DNA from: an uncultured Lachnospiraceae bacterium
GTDB taxonomy: Bacteria > Bacillota > Clostridia > Lachnospirales > Lachnospiraceae
Length of the DNA: 30,323 nt
Reading direction: 5' to 3'
Assembly (NCBI GenBank): GCA_900546325.1
Contig: URCR01000036.1
Coordinates: forward strand, 1-30,323
Shown here: in pieces, positions 22,758 to 30,323 of the stretch
How positions within the stretch are numbered: the stretch's first letter is position 1
Layout: each line of letters begins with the position of its first letter
The notes under the pieces: generated by a model
The model's database searches: none
The model's input: only the letters and a program-made list of their open reading frames with translations
What the model was told of the DNA's origin: nothing
Made by a program: the position numbers and the translations under genes

Positions 22758-23606
22758 ATGAGTTATGCAGATCAAGTATTTATAGAAATGTGCCGTGATA
22801 TTATTGATAACGGGACCAGTACAGAGGGCGAGAAGGTGCGTCCGAAGTGGGAAGATGGAAGCGATGCGTATACGATCAAGAAATTCGGGGTAGTAAACCG
22901 CTACGATTTGTCAAAAGAATTTCCGGCACTGACACTCCGCCGGACAGGAATCAAGAGCTGTGTGGATGAGATGCTTTGGATCTGGCAGAAAAAATCCAAC
23001 AATATCCATGATCTGAATTCGCATATCTGGGACAGCTGGGCAGATGAGGATGGCTCCATCGGAAAGGCTTACGGTTATCAGATGCAGGTAAAGCATCAGT
23101 ACCGGGAGGGGATGATGGATCAGGTAGACCGCGTGATCTATGATCTGAAGAACAATCCGTACAGCAGAAGGATTATGACCAATATTTATGTACATCAGGA
23201 TCTTCATGAGATGAATCTCTACCCGTGTGCGTACAGTATGACTTTCAATGTGACGAAGAGAAAAGACAGCGAGAAGCTTGTGTTAAATGGAATTTTAAAT
23301 CAGCGTTCACAGGATGTGCTGGCGGCAAATAACTGGAATGTCTGCCAGTATGCAGTGCTTTTGCATATGCTGGCGCAGGTGTGTGATATGCAGGTCGGAG
23401 AGTTTGTACATGTGATCGCAGACGCACATATTTATGACAGACATGTTCCGCTGATCGAGGAGCTGATCAAAAGAGAACCGCTTCCGGCGCCAAAGTTCTG
23501 GCTGAATCCGGACATCAAGGATTTTTATGCGTTTACAAGGGATGATGTGCGGTTAGACGATTATCAGACCGGACCACAGATCAAAAATATTCCGATCGCT
23601 GTCTAG
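22758..23606 (+). CDS. thyA: Thymidylate synthase (ThyA)
   Basis: A 282-aa cytoplasmic enzyme that methylates dUMP to dTMP using 5,10-methylene-THF, producing dihydrofolate. The catalytic Cys is C157 in LYPCAYSMTF (E. coli C146). The phosphate-binding Arg and following Asp are in LNGILNQRSQDV, the conserved Asn in ANNWNVCQYA, and the ligand-binding HIYDRH is also present. The motif after Cys is Ala-Tyr instead of the usual His, a form I associate with the clostridial subgroup. GAAGAAGGTGG lies just before the ATG. DHFR follows after 67 bases and recycles the dihydrofolate made here, so the two are very probably one transcript. Confidence 0.95.
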   Translation: MSYADQVFIEMCRDIIDNGTSTEGEKVRPKWEDGSDAYTIKKFGVVNRYDLSKEFPALTLRRTGIKSCVDEMLWIWQKKSNNIHDLNSHIWDSWADEDGSIGKAYGYQMQVKHQYREGMMDQVDRVIYDLKNNPYSRRIMTNIYVHQDLHEMNLYPCAYSMTFNVTKRKDSEKLVLNGILNQRSQDVLAANNWNVCQYAVLLHMLAQVCDMQVGEFVHVIADAHIYDRHVPLIEELIKREPLPAPKFWLNPDIKDFYAFTRDDVRLDDYQTGPQIKNIPIAV

Positions 23607-23673
23607 AGAAGCAGCAATCAGACCGGATACCGGTAAAGTAACAGAGAGAAGAAACGTTTTGGAGGAAATAAGA

Positions 23674-24168
23674 ATGAATATTATTGTTGCGGTAGATAAA
23701 AACTGGGCAATCGGAAAAGATAACAAGCTGCTTGTCAGCATTCCGTCTGATATGAAGTTTTTCCGGGAGACGACAACAGGGAAAGTAGTTGTCATGGGAA
23801 GAAAGACGTTAGAAAGCTTTCCGGGCGGACAGCCGTTGAAGAAGCGGACCAATATCGTGCTGACTTCCGATAAGAATTATAAGGTGAAAGATGCGATCGT
23901 CGTGCATACGGTGGAGGAACTGCTGCAGACGCTAAAAGAGTATGCGCAGGAAGACATCTATGTGATCGGTGGGGAGAGTGTGTACAGACAGCTGCTTCCT
24001 TACTGTGACACTGCACATGTCACGAAGATCGATCATGTCTATGAGGCGGATACTTACTTCCCGGATCTGGATGCAGATGAGGAGTGGGAAATTACAGGAA
24101 TCAGTGAGGAACAGACTTACTTTGACCTGGAATATGAATTCGTAAAATACGAGAGAAAACATTCGTAG
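23674..24168 (+). CDS. folA: Dihydrofolate reductase (FolA)
   Basis: A 164-aa NADPH-dependent enzyme that reduces dihydrofolate to tetrahydrofolate; target of trimethoprim. The N-terminus MNIIVAVDKNWAIGKDNKL carries the Met20-type loop. The catalytic acid is D26 in SIPSDMKFF. NADPH-binding motifs VVVMGRKTLESFP, then NIVLTSD, and IYVIGGESVYRQLLPY are all intact. I start at 23674 because GGAGG (23661-23665) lies 8 bases upstream; an in-frame TTG at 23659 sits on that site and is unlikely. It closes the thyA-folA operon and is followed by a strong bidirectional terminator. Confidence 0.95.
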   Translation: MNIIVAVDKNWAIGKDNKLLVSIPSDMKFFRETTTGKVVVMGRKTLESFPGGQPLKKRTNIVLTSDKNYKVKDAIVVHTVEELLQTLKEYAQEDIYVIGGESVYRQLLPYCDTAHVTKIDHVYEADTYFPDLDADEEWEITGISEEQTYFDLEYEFVKYERKHS

Positions 24169-24242
24169 AGAGCCTGTGTAAACGGAAACTGTCGGGGAAA
24201 AACCCGCAGGGGAAAATACCCCGGACAACTATAGAAGAAAGA

Positions 24243-24304
24243 AAAAAGCGGCTGCCGTGGATGGCACAGAAGAAAACTGTGCAGATCTGCGGCAGCCGCT
24301 TTTT
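24243..24304. terminator. Strong bidirectional terminator between folA and AraC gene
   Basis: AAAAAGCGGCTGCCG (24243-24257) pairs perfectly with CGGCAGCCGCTTTTT (24290-24304), topped by GCACAG with CTGTGC. The A- and T-tracts at the two ends give a T-run on either strand, so it ends folA on plus and the AraC gene on minus. Confidence 0.9.
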
Positions 24305-24335
24305 CGCAAAATGCAAACGGAACCGTATGCTGATT

Positions 24336-25187
24336 TTAAGATTTGTCTGAAGTCTGTCCGGTATGTTCCTGAATCTGCCGGACATATTCTTTTGGTGTCA
24401 TTCCGAATTCCTTTTTGAAGGCGCGGAACAGGTGATTGTAGTTTCCGAGTCCGCAGATTTTGTAGATCTCGATCATGGGGTAGCCTTTTTCCAACAGCCG
24501 TTTACAAAGATCCAGCTTGGATTTGACGATGTAGCGGTGGACTGTCATCCCGGTCTGCCGTTTGAATTCCCGGCAGATGTGATATTTACTGATGTAAAAT
24601 TCTTTCTCCAGGCGCTCCAGAGAGATCTCTTCGTGCAGATGATGTTTGATGAAAATAAAAATGTCGTCCAGAGAAAGGCGGGGGCGTACTTTTGTGTTTG
24701 TCTGAAATTCTGTGCGGATACAGGCGCGCAGAAGAAGCACGATCAGCATTGTCAGAAGACTGTCCTCAAAGAGCTGATGGCCGAAGTCCGTCTGTTCCTG
24801 CGGCAGAGTCAGGAGTCTCTTTGACAGATTTTTGATCAGCATTGTGATCTCCGAGGAGGAGTGGACACAGGTACATTCGTATGGCACAACATGAAAACAG
24901 GATTCCAGATCGGTATTTTCATCGGAGAGGCGCGCAAGCAGGTCACTTGTAAATCCGACCTGGAGAAATTTTAGCGGCACTTTCGATGGGGTATATTCTA
25001 ATAGAAAGGTCGTATTTGGATTGACAAGGATGATATCCTCGGTGGCACAGAAAAATGTCTGCTGATCGTAGGTGTAGCTGCATTTTCCGGAGGTGATGAA
25101 CAGAATCATATAAAAATTGCCGGAGGAAAACGTTTTCTTTTTCGCACCGGAGTATAAATATTCTTTTGCAAAGTATTCTTCTCGCAT
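24336..25187 (-). CDS. AraC-family regulator of the transporter/hydrolase/reductase operon
   Basis: A 283-aa regulator with an N-terminal cupin-like sensing domain (about 20-150; NFYMILFITSGKCSYTY, then ATEDIILVNPNTTF) and a C-terminal AraC double helix-turn-helix (LEKEFYISKYHICREFKRQT, then ICGLGNYNHLFRAFKKEFGM, then TPKEYV). I start at the ATG at 25187 because AGGAG lies 8 bases upstream; an in-frame ATG 14 codons earlier has no such site. It is divergent from the GPH transporter, hydrolase and bilirubin-reductase-type genes and is the obvious candidate for their control. The published bilirubin reductase loci that I remember use a different regulator type, so an AraC partner would be a distinct arrangement. 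The effector is unknown. Confidence 0.92.
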   Translation of the reverse strand: MREEYFAKEYLYSGAKKKTFSSGNFYMILFITSGKCSYTYDQQTFFCATEDIILVNPNTTFLLEYTPSKVPLKFLQVGFTSDLLARLSDENTDLESCFHVVPYECTCVHSSSEITMLIKNLSKRLLTLPQEQTDFGHQLFEDSLLTMLIVLLLRACIRTEFQTNTKVRPRLSLDDIFIFIKHHLHEEISLERLEKEFYISKYHICREFKRQTGMTVHRYIVKSKLDLCKRLLEKGYPMIEIYKICGLGNYNHLFRAFKKEFGMTPKEYVRQIQEHTGQTSDKS

Positions 25188-25273
25188 GGATGATTCTCCT
25201 GAATAAAAAGTTGTGTTCAAAATACACAAAAATTAAAATTAGATTTTAGGTATTATAACTAATATAGATAATA

Positions 25274-25337
25274 TATCAATTTTTGATAGTTTTCAAGCAA
25301 AAAATGGATATGTTTTGCATGTGTGGGAGGCTATAAT
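25274..25337 (+). promoter_or_regulatory. Activator-type promoter with two palindromes before the GPH-hydrolase-bilR operon
   Basis: A perfect TATAAT (25332-25337) has no good -35 at the right distance (TATGTT at 25309-25314). An inverted repeat GCAAAA (25297-25302) with TTTTGC (25313-25318) covers that -35 position, and a 15-base palindrome TATCAATTTTTGATA (25274-25288) lies just upstream. This suits activation by the divergent AraC regulator. The assignment of either palindrome to it is inference. Confidence 0.5.
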
Positions 25338-25406
25338 ACTTTTTAACGACAGAAACGGGTTCTGTCCGGGATACAAAAGGGAAAAACATGCGAGGAGGAA
25401 ATTATT

Positions 25407-26774
25407 GTGAGAGAGTTTTCCATGAAAGACAAAATCGGCTACACCCTTGGGGATTTAGGGTGCTGCTGTACCGAGCAGTTCAGAGCAATGTTTTTGACAG
25501 TGTTCTACACGCTTGTACTGAAAGTAAATCCTATGCACGTCGGAGTCATTCTTCTGATCACAAAGATCTGGGATGCGATCAATGATCCGATCATCGGAGC
25601 GATCATTGATTCGAGGAAGTCGACAAAAGGAGGAAGATTTATTCCATGGATCAAAGCATTCTGTGTTCCGATGGGATTGTTGTGTGTGATCGGATTTTTA
25701 GATGTCAGCAGCTGGGATTATAAGTTCAAACTGGCATATATCCTGATTACGTATATCCTTTATGAAGCAATGTATACATGCGTAAATGTTCCATTTGGTT
25801 CACTTTCCAGTGTGATGACAGATGACGTCAATCACCGTACGGATTTATCCCGTTACAGAAGTCTTGGCGGAACAATTTTCATGACAGTGATCGTAATTGT
25901 GGGACCGCTTGTACTTTACAAGGACAACAAGCCGGTTGCTTCCAGATTTACACTGATGGCACTTCTCTGTGCGACCATCGGAGTATTCTGTCTGATCGTG
26001 ACAAGTTCCTGGTGTAAGGAACGTGTAGAATTGAAAGTGCAGGAAGGAAAGAAATTTAATTATCTGGATGCACTGAAAAATGTTGCAAAGAACAAAGCGC
26101 TGCTTGGACTGATTTTCTCAAGCCTTGCAGGAATGATCGCGGCAAGTGTCGTAAACGGACTGAACACTTACTTATTTAAAGATTACTTCGGAGATGTAAA
26201 AGTAATGTCCATCTCAGGAATGTTAAGTACCGTCTATGCGATCATCACATTTATCGGAACAAAATATGTTTCCAAAAAATTCGGTAAGAAAGAATGGTGC
26301 ATGTACGGAGCAGGATTTGCGGCGATTGTATTTGGTATTTTATTCTTTGTACCTCTGAAAAACCCGCTTGTGTTTATCGCGGTCAACGGAATCTGCTACC
26401 TTGGAGCAAGTGGTTTTCAGGTGCTGATCTGGGCAATGGTAAATGATGCCATCGATTATCAGGAACTGATGACCGGAGAGAGAAATGAAGGAATGGTATA
26501 CTCTACATATTCTTTCTTCCGCAAATTGGCCTCTGCAGTCAGCGCAAGTCTTAGCAGCTTCACGCTTGCAATGATCGGATACAACGTAAATGAAGCAGTA
26601 CAGACAGCAGCTGTAAAAGCGAATATCTGGAAATCATACACAGCAATCTATGCAGTCGGATATCTGATCGCGGTACTGATCTTATTCTTTGTATATCCAT
26701 TGTCAAAGAAAAAGACAGAAGAAATGTTAGAAGAACTTGCAAAGAGAAGAGCAGAAAGAAAGGGAGGCAGATAA
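25407..26774 (+). CDS. GPH-family symporter linked to the bilirubin-reductase operon
   Basis: A 455-aa membrane transporter with about 12 helices, of the glycoside-pentoside-hexuronide:cation symporter family. Family signature: LITKIWDAINDPIIGAIIDS, then GGRFIPW; near the end, AMVNDAIDYQELMTGERNEG. The start is GTG at 25407, with GGAGG (25394-25398) 8 bases upstream; an in-frame ATG at 25422 has no site. The hydrolase gene begins directly at the base after its stop codon, and the BilR-type gene 25 bases after that, so all three are one operon. Known GPH members carry glycosides and hexuronides, including glucuronides, so a glucuronide conjugate is a natural guess for its cargo here. That is inference. 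Confidence 0.92.
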   Translation: MREFSMKDKIGYTLGDLGCCCTEQFRAMFLTVFYTLVLKVNPMHVGVILLITKIWDAINDPIIGAIIDSRKSTKGGRFIPWIKAFCVPMGLLCVIGFLDVSSWDYKFKLAYILITYILYEAMYTCVNVPFGSLSSVMTDDVNHRTDLSRYRSLGGTIFMTVIVIVGPLVLYKDNKPVASRFTLMALLCATIGVFCLIVTSSWCKERVELKVQEGKKFNYLDALKNVAKNKALLGLIFSSLAGMIAASVVNGLNTYLFKDYFGDVKVMSISGMLSTVYAIITFIGTKYVSKKFGKKEWCMYGAGFAAIVFGILFFVPLKNPLVFIAVNGICYLGASGFQVLIWAMVNDAIDYQELMTGERNEGMVYSTYSFFRKLASAVSASLSSFTLAMIGYNVNEAVQTAAVKANIWKSYTAIYAVGYLIAVLILFFVYPLSKKKTEEMLEELAKRRAERKGGR

Positions 26775-27527
26775 ATGGTTCGTTATGTTGAAGTAAAAAA
26801 CAGAAAAGGAAAGCTTCTGCGCGGCTTTTTAAATCTTCCGGACGGTGTGCAGTGCCCGCCGGTTGTCTTAAACCTGCATGGATTCGGTGGAAGTCTTTCC
26901 GGATATAAATATGCACATACACATCTGGCAAGAACGCTGGAAGCGGAAGGAATCGCGTGTATGCGGTTTGACTTCTACGGATGTGGGGAAAGCGATGGAG
27001 AGTTCGATGAAATGACATTTACCGGACTGCTCGAAGATACAGAAGATGTTTATGAATGGCTGAAAGGGCAGTCATTTATCGATGGAGAGAAAATTATTTT
27101 ATCCGGTCAGAGTATGGGCGGATTTGTGGCGGCAAGTGCCGCTCCGCGCATTCAGCCGTATGGTCTGGTTCTGATGTGTCCGGGAGCAGGCATGTGGTAT
27201 GGCTGTAAGGAGCGGGCAGATCATTTCAAAAATCTCGGTATGACTTTCGCAGACATGGAAGGATTGAAGTTTGGACTGGACTTTAACTATGACCTTGCAA
27301 AGTATTCACCGTTTGAAGACGCAAAAGGATATGACGGCAGTGTTCTGATTCTGCGCGGAACAAAGGATGAGCTGGTCGATGATAACACTTGTGAGACTTA
27401 TATGGACTGCTACACCGGAGTGAAGAAATTTGTGAAGATCGAAGGCGGCAATCACAACTTTGCAAGTATTCCGGCAAGGGAGGCATGCGAGGCAGAAATT
27501 GTAAACTATGTAAAAGAGATCATTTAA
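26775..27527 (+). CDS. Alpha/beta hydrolase (serine esterase type)
   Basis: A 250-aa cytoplasmic alpha/beta-fold hydrolase. The catalytic triad is visible: S113 in the nucleophile elbow LSGQSMGGF, D198 in RGTKDEL, and H227 in GGNHNF. The oxyanion region is LHGFGGS (35-40), and RFDFYGCGESDGE follows. The sequence resembles the feruloyl/cinnamoyl esterase-like group (short lid, 240-260 aa). It begins at the base after the transporter stop codon and is followed by the BilR-type reductase. An esterase between a GPH carrier and a bilirubin reductase could remove glucuronic acid from an acyl-glucuronide ester; some animal alpha/beta hydrolases (ABHD10) do this. The family and triad are seen; the substrate is inference. 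An alternative is a plant phenolic or other ester. Confidence 0.9.
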   Translation: MVRYVEVKNRKGKLLRGFLNLPDGVQCPPVVLNLHGFGGSLSGYKYAHTHLARTLEAEGIACMRFDFYGCGESDGEFDEMTFTGLLEDTEDVYEWLKGQSFIDGEKIILSGQSMGGFVAASAAPRIQPYGLVLMCPGAGMWYGCKERADHFKNLGMTFADMEGLKFGLDFNYDLAKYSPFEDAKGYDGSVLILRGTKDELVDDNTCETYMDCYTGVKKFVKIEGGNHNFASIPAREACEAEIVNYVKEII

Positions 27528-27552
27528 AAAATAAGAAAGGCAGGAGAATAAG

Positions 27553-29478
27553 ATGAAATTATTAGAAAGCATTCAGGTAGGAAATACAACACTGAAAAAC
27601 CGGATCATGTTTCCACCTCTGACAACAGGGTATGAGGCAAAGGACGGAAGTATCACACCGCAGAGTCAGGCATTTTATGAGAGACTTGCAGAGGGTGGAG
27701 CAGCTTATATCGTTCTCGGAGATGTAGCGCCGATCAAGACATTTACACCGGTTCCGAAGTTATGTGATGACAGCCAGATTGAAAGTTTCCGTAAACTGGC
27801 AGATGCAGTACACAAACATGGTGCAAAGATCGGAGTACAGATCTTCCACCCGGAATATGACACAGCAAGTATTACAGAACTGTTCTTAAAAGGCGATTTT
27901 GAAGGGCTCCGCGCAAAGATGAAACATGATATGACACATTTTATCGATGAAGTGTCAGAAGAAAGCCTTCATGAGATCATCGAAAAAATGTGTGAATGTG
28001 CAAAGCGGGCGAAAGCAGCAGGGATCGATGCGATCCAGGTACATGGAGACCGACTGGTCGGAGCGCTTTCCAGCACAATCTTAAATCACAGAACAGATAA
28101 GTATGGCGGAAGCCTTGAGAACCGTACAAGATTTGCCATTGAGCTTGTGACAGCACTCAGAAAAGCAGTGCCGGATATGATCATTGACTACAAGCTGGCT
28201 GTTGTCACACCTCAGAGAGGAAAGGGCGGAGTCATTGCAGAGGAAGCAGTCGTATTTGCAAAATGGCTTGAGGAAGCCGGAGTAGATATGCTTCATGTGG
28301 CACAGGCAAATCACACCGGAAATATGGCAGATACGATCCCGCCGATGGGTGTTCAGCCATATGCATTCTTCGCTGACATTGCGGGAAAAGTGAAAGAACA
28401 GGTTAACATTCCGGTCAGCACAGTCGGAAGAATCGTAAGCCCGGCACTTGCAGAGAGCATTTTGGAAAGTGGAAAGGCAGACATCATCGGACTTGGAAGA
28501 CCGCTGCTTGCAGATCCTGACTGGGGCAAAAAACTTGCAGAAGGCAATGGAAATCAGATCCGCCAGTGTATCATGTGCAACAAAGGATGTACAGACCGGA
28601 TTCAGAACCGTCAGTTCTTAAGCTGTGTCTTAAATGCGGAGAATGGATATGAATTAGAGAGGAAGATCACACCGGCAGAGACACCAAAGAAGGTTGTCGT
28701 AGTCGGAGGAGGTCCGGCAGGATTGGAAGCTGCCAGAGTGGCTGCATTAAAAGGACATCAGGTGACCTTGTTTGAAGAGAAGACAGTCCTCGGGGGACAG
28801 ATCCAGATCGCCAAAGTTCCGCCGAGAAAAGAAGAGATGGAACGTGCGCTTGTTTACCTGACAAATGCAGTGAAAGAGGCAGGTGTGGAGATCTTCTGTG
28901 GAAAGAAAGTGACAGAGGAGGATCTACTTGCTTATGGAGCAGATGCAGTGATCGTTGCGACCGGAGCTTCTAATATGATGCTTCCGATTCCGGGGGCAGA
29001 CAGCACACGCGTATGCAGTGCATGGGATGTGCTGGAAGGAACTGCACAGGTATATGGAAGAGCAGCTGTGATCGGCGGCGGAATGGTAGGATGTGAGACC
29101 GCAGAATATCTGGCAGAGAGAGGATGCGAAGTAAGCATCATCGAAATGCTGGATAAGATCGCAAACGGAGAGAGCACTACGATCCTTCCGACTCTGATGG
29201 AAAACTTTGAGAAGAATCATGTTGCCCAGTATGTATCTCACAAAGTAGAGAGCATCGGGGAGAAAGCAGTTGTATGCAGGACAGCAGACGATGAGACGAA
29301 AGAAATTCCATATGATTTCGTTGTGATGGCTGTCGGAGCAAGAGCAAATGCATTTGAGACAGAAAAGTTAGAGAAAGCAGGCATTGCAGTCGCAAAGATC
29401 GGAGACTGTAAGGATCGTGCATCTGATATTGAAAATGCAGTGAAATCAGGATACGATGCGGCGAATGCGATCGCATAG
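27553..29478 (+). CDS. bilR: Bilirubin reductase-type flavoenzyme (long BilR; Old Yellow Enzyme / Fe-S / FAD)
   Basis: A 641-aa cytoplasmic flavoprotein. Residues 1-345 are an FMN-binding TIM barrel of the Old Yellow Enzyme type, with RTDKYGGSLENRTRF and IIGLGRPLLADPDW. A 4Fe-4S site follows (C339, C342, C346, C358). Then come an FAD-binding Rossmann motif (VVVVGGGPAGLEAA, from about 380) and an NAD(P)H motif (AAVIGGGMVGCETAEYL, from about 503), as in 2,4-dienoyl-CoA reductase and BaiCD. The substrate loop, usually HGAHGYL, is H164-G165-D166-R167 here. From memory, HGDR with D166/R167 is the reported mark of bilirubin reductase, which reduces bilirubin to urobilinogen. The usual H-x-G-R motif is replaced by HPEYD. 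It is the last gene of its operon, followed by a strong terminator. Alternatives are reduction of another unsaturated compound, such as a steroid. Confidence 0.8.
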   Translation: MKLLESIQVGNTTLKNRIMFPPLTTGYEAKDGSITPQSQAFYERLAEGGAAYIVLGDVAPIKTFTPVPKLCDDSQIESFRKLADAVHKHGAKIGVQIFHPEYDTASITELFLKGDFEGLRAKMKHDMTHFIDEVSEESLHEIIEKMCECAKRAKAAGIDAIQVHGDRLVGALSSTILNHRTDKYGGSLENRTRFAIELVTALRKAVPDMIIDYKLAVVTPQRGKGGVIAEEAVVFAKWLEEAGVDMLHVAQANHTGNMADTIPPMGVQPYAFFADIAGKVKEQVNIPVSTVGRIVSPALAESILESGKADIIGLGRPLLADPDWGKKLAEGNGNQIRQCIMCNKGCTDRIQNRQFLSCVLNAENGYELERKITPAETPKKVVVVGGGPAGLEAARVAALKGHQVTLFEEKTVLGGQIQIAKVPPRKEEMERALVYLTNAVKEAGVEIFCGKKVTEEDLLAYGADAVIVATGASNMMLPIPGADSTRVCSAWDVLEGTAQVYGRAAVIGGGMVGCETAEYLAERGCEVSIIEMLDKIANGESTTILPTLMENFEKNHVAQYVSHKVESIGEKAVVCRTADDETKEIPYDFVVMAVGARANAFETEKLEKAGIAVAKIGDCKDRASDIENAVKSGYDAANAIA

Positions 29479-29544
29479 AAGTGGATGGAAGTATATTCGC
29501 AGACGAATCGATGAAAAGTTGGTAAAACGAGGTTGAAAAACAGG

Positions 29545-29608
29545 AAAGCCGGTGGCGGCGGACAGAAGCAAGAAATTGTCCGCAGTTATCGGCTTTTTGT
29601 TTTTTTTG
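29545..29608 (+). terminator. Strong terminator after the bilR-type gene
   Basis: AAAGCCG (29545-29551) pairs with CGGCTTT (29590-29596) and, inside it, GCGGACA (29558-29564) with TGTCCGC (29577-29583). A T-run of 13 of 15 bases follows on plus (to 29608). The 29479-29544 stretch holds nothing recognisable. Confidence 0.85.
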
Positions 29609-29623
29609 CCGGAGAGAAAATGG

Positions 29624-29651
29624 TTGCTTTCTTGCGGGAATGTGGTAAAAT
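29624..29651 (+). promoter_or_regulatory. Candidate promoter of the MFS gene
   Basis: TTGCTT (29624-29629) and TAAAAT (29646-29651) are 16 bases apart, with TGG before the -10 (extended -10). The region from here to the start codon is purine-rich, with AGGAGAG about 14 bases before the ATG. Confidence 0.45.
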
Positions 29652-29742
29652 TGTCACGATATACAAAAGAGAGGAAAAGAAAGGAACGAAAGAGATGAGA
29701 AAGAGTGGAAAGAAAAGAAGAAAGGAGAGAAACTGAAATCGA

Positions 29743-30276
29743 ATGAAGAAGATAAGAGAAAATTACAGGCATACGATTTATGCCAGTTATCTGGGATACG
29801 TCACACAGGCGGTTGTCAATAATTTTGCGCCGCTTCTGTTTCTGACGTTTCAAAAGAGTTATGGGATATCGCTGGAGCAGATCGCACTGCTTGTTTCCAT
29901 TAATTTTGGAATACAGCTGCTGGTCGATCTGTTCGCGGTGCGGTTTGTGGACAAGATCGGATACCGGATCTGTATTGTTTCTGCACATGTGACTGCGGCA
30001 GCAGGGCTTTTTAGTCTGTCTTTTTTACCGGATCTGATAGGGAATCATTATGCAGGACTGCTGCTGTCGGTTACGATCTATGCCATCGGAGGAGGGCTGC
30101 TGGAAGTGCTCGTCAGTCCGATCGTTGAGGCATGTCCGACAGAGAATAAAGAGGGGATGATGAGCGTACTTCACTCCTTTTACTGCTGGGGAAGCGTTGC
30201 GGTGGCATTGCTCTCGACGTTTTATTTCCAGGTGGCAGGAATCGAAAACTGGAGAATCCTGACATGTCTTTGTTAG
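29743..30276 (+). pseudogene. MFS transporter, N-terminal half; reading frame broken at the window edge
   Basis: The first 177 residues are a normal start of a Major Facilitator Superfamily transporter: five to six hydrophobic helices, the A-like loop RFVDKIGYRICIVSAH between helices 2 and 3, and GNENWR-like ENWRILTCL near the end. Proteins of this type are about 390-410 aa. The frame stops at TAG (30274-30276), yet the sequence after it still reads as a membrane helix in the same frame (GIALFTIV), then meets a second TAG at 30301. Past that, the family-like FRVPKN appears in another frame. So at least two stops and a frame change lie within the last 50 bases. This means decay of the gene or sequence errors at the end of a contig. 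GGAGAG lies upstream of the ATG. Confidence 0.6.
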
Positions 30277-30323
30277 GGCATAGCCCTGTTTACCATTGTG
30301 TAGTTTTTCGTGTTCCGAAAAAC

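Noticed and set aside
29533..29736. 67-codon plus-strand frame after the bilR-type gene
   Set aside because: It runs through the terminator hairpin and T-run and has no ribosome binding site; composition is Lys/Arg/Glu-rich noise.
30274..30303. Reading the in-frame TAG codons in the MFS gene as a coded amino acid
   Set aside because: TAG is used as the ordinary stop of many intact genes here (binding protein, second permease, thyA, folA, bilR), so recoding is very unlikely.

Overview
The window looks like a chromosomal segment from a gut Lachnospiraceae bacterium (Firmicutes, in the range of Mediterraneibacter/[Ruminococcus] gnavus, Dorea or Blautia). The reasons are strong GGAGG ribosome binding sites, moderate G+C, YesM/YesN two-component pairs, AraC-controlled GPH transporters, DUF3793, a tetrahydrofolate riboswitch and a bilirubin-reductase-type flavoenzyme. 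I am fairly sure of the family but cannot name the species.

Layout. (1) The left edge (1-64, minus) is the N-terminus of an XRE regulator. (2) 557-10090 is a six-gene sugar operon: lipoprotein binding protein, two permeases, a large GH2 beta-galactosidase, a YesN response regulator and a YesM histidine kinase. It senses, imports and hydrolyses a galactoside. (3) A LUD-domain protein (10087-10740, minus) converges on the kinase gene with overlapping stop codons. (4) 11135-12637 encodes a cell-surface protein with Cys-rich tandem repeats behind a structured mRNA leader. (5) 12909-17249 is an AraC / GPH transporter / GH2 enzyme cluster that has lost genes: a DUF5107 remnant lies between the regulator and the transporter. 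Uridine phosphorylase follows at 17366-18142. (6) 18297-20756 holds tRNA-Gly(GCC), a small membrane-anchored protein divergent from an XRE regulator, and an AGCS sodium:amino-acid symporter. (7) 20983-24168 is a folate/thymidylate block: THF riboswitch-folT, a DUF3793 gene, thyA and folA. (8) 24336-29478 is the most interesting part: an AraC regulator divergent from a tight operon of GPH transporter, alpha/beta hydrolase and an Old Yellow Enzyme-type flavoprotein. The flavoprotein carries His-Gly-Asp-Arg at residues 164-167, the signature I associate with bilirubin reductase BilR. (9) An MFS gene whose reading frame is broken near the right edge.

Bilirubin reaches the gut largely as acyl-glucuronide esters. 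A GPH (glycoside/hexuronide) carrier and an esterase-fold hydrolase next to BilR therefore suggest a self-contained system for uptake, deconjugation and reduction of bilirubin conjugates. The BilR assignment rests on a visible motif; the roles of the transporter and hydrolase are my inference. No CRISPR array, insertion sequence, rRNA or prophage was seen.
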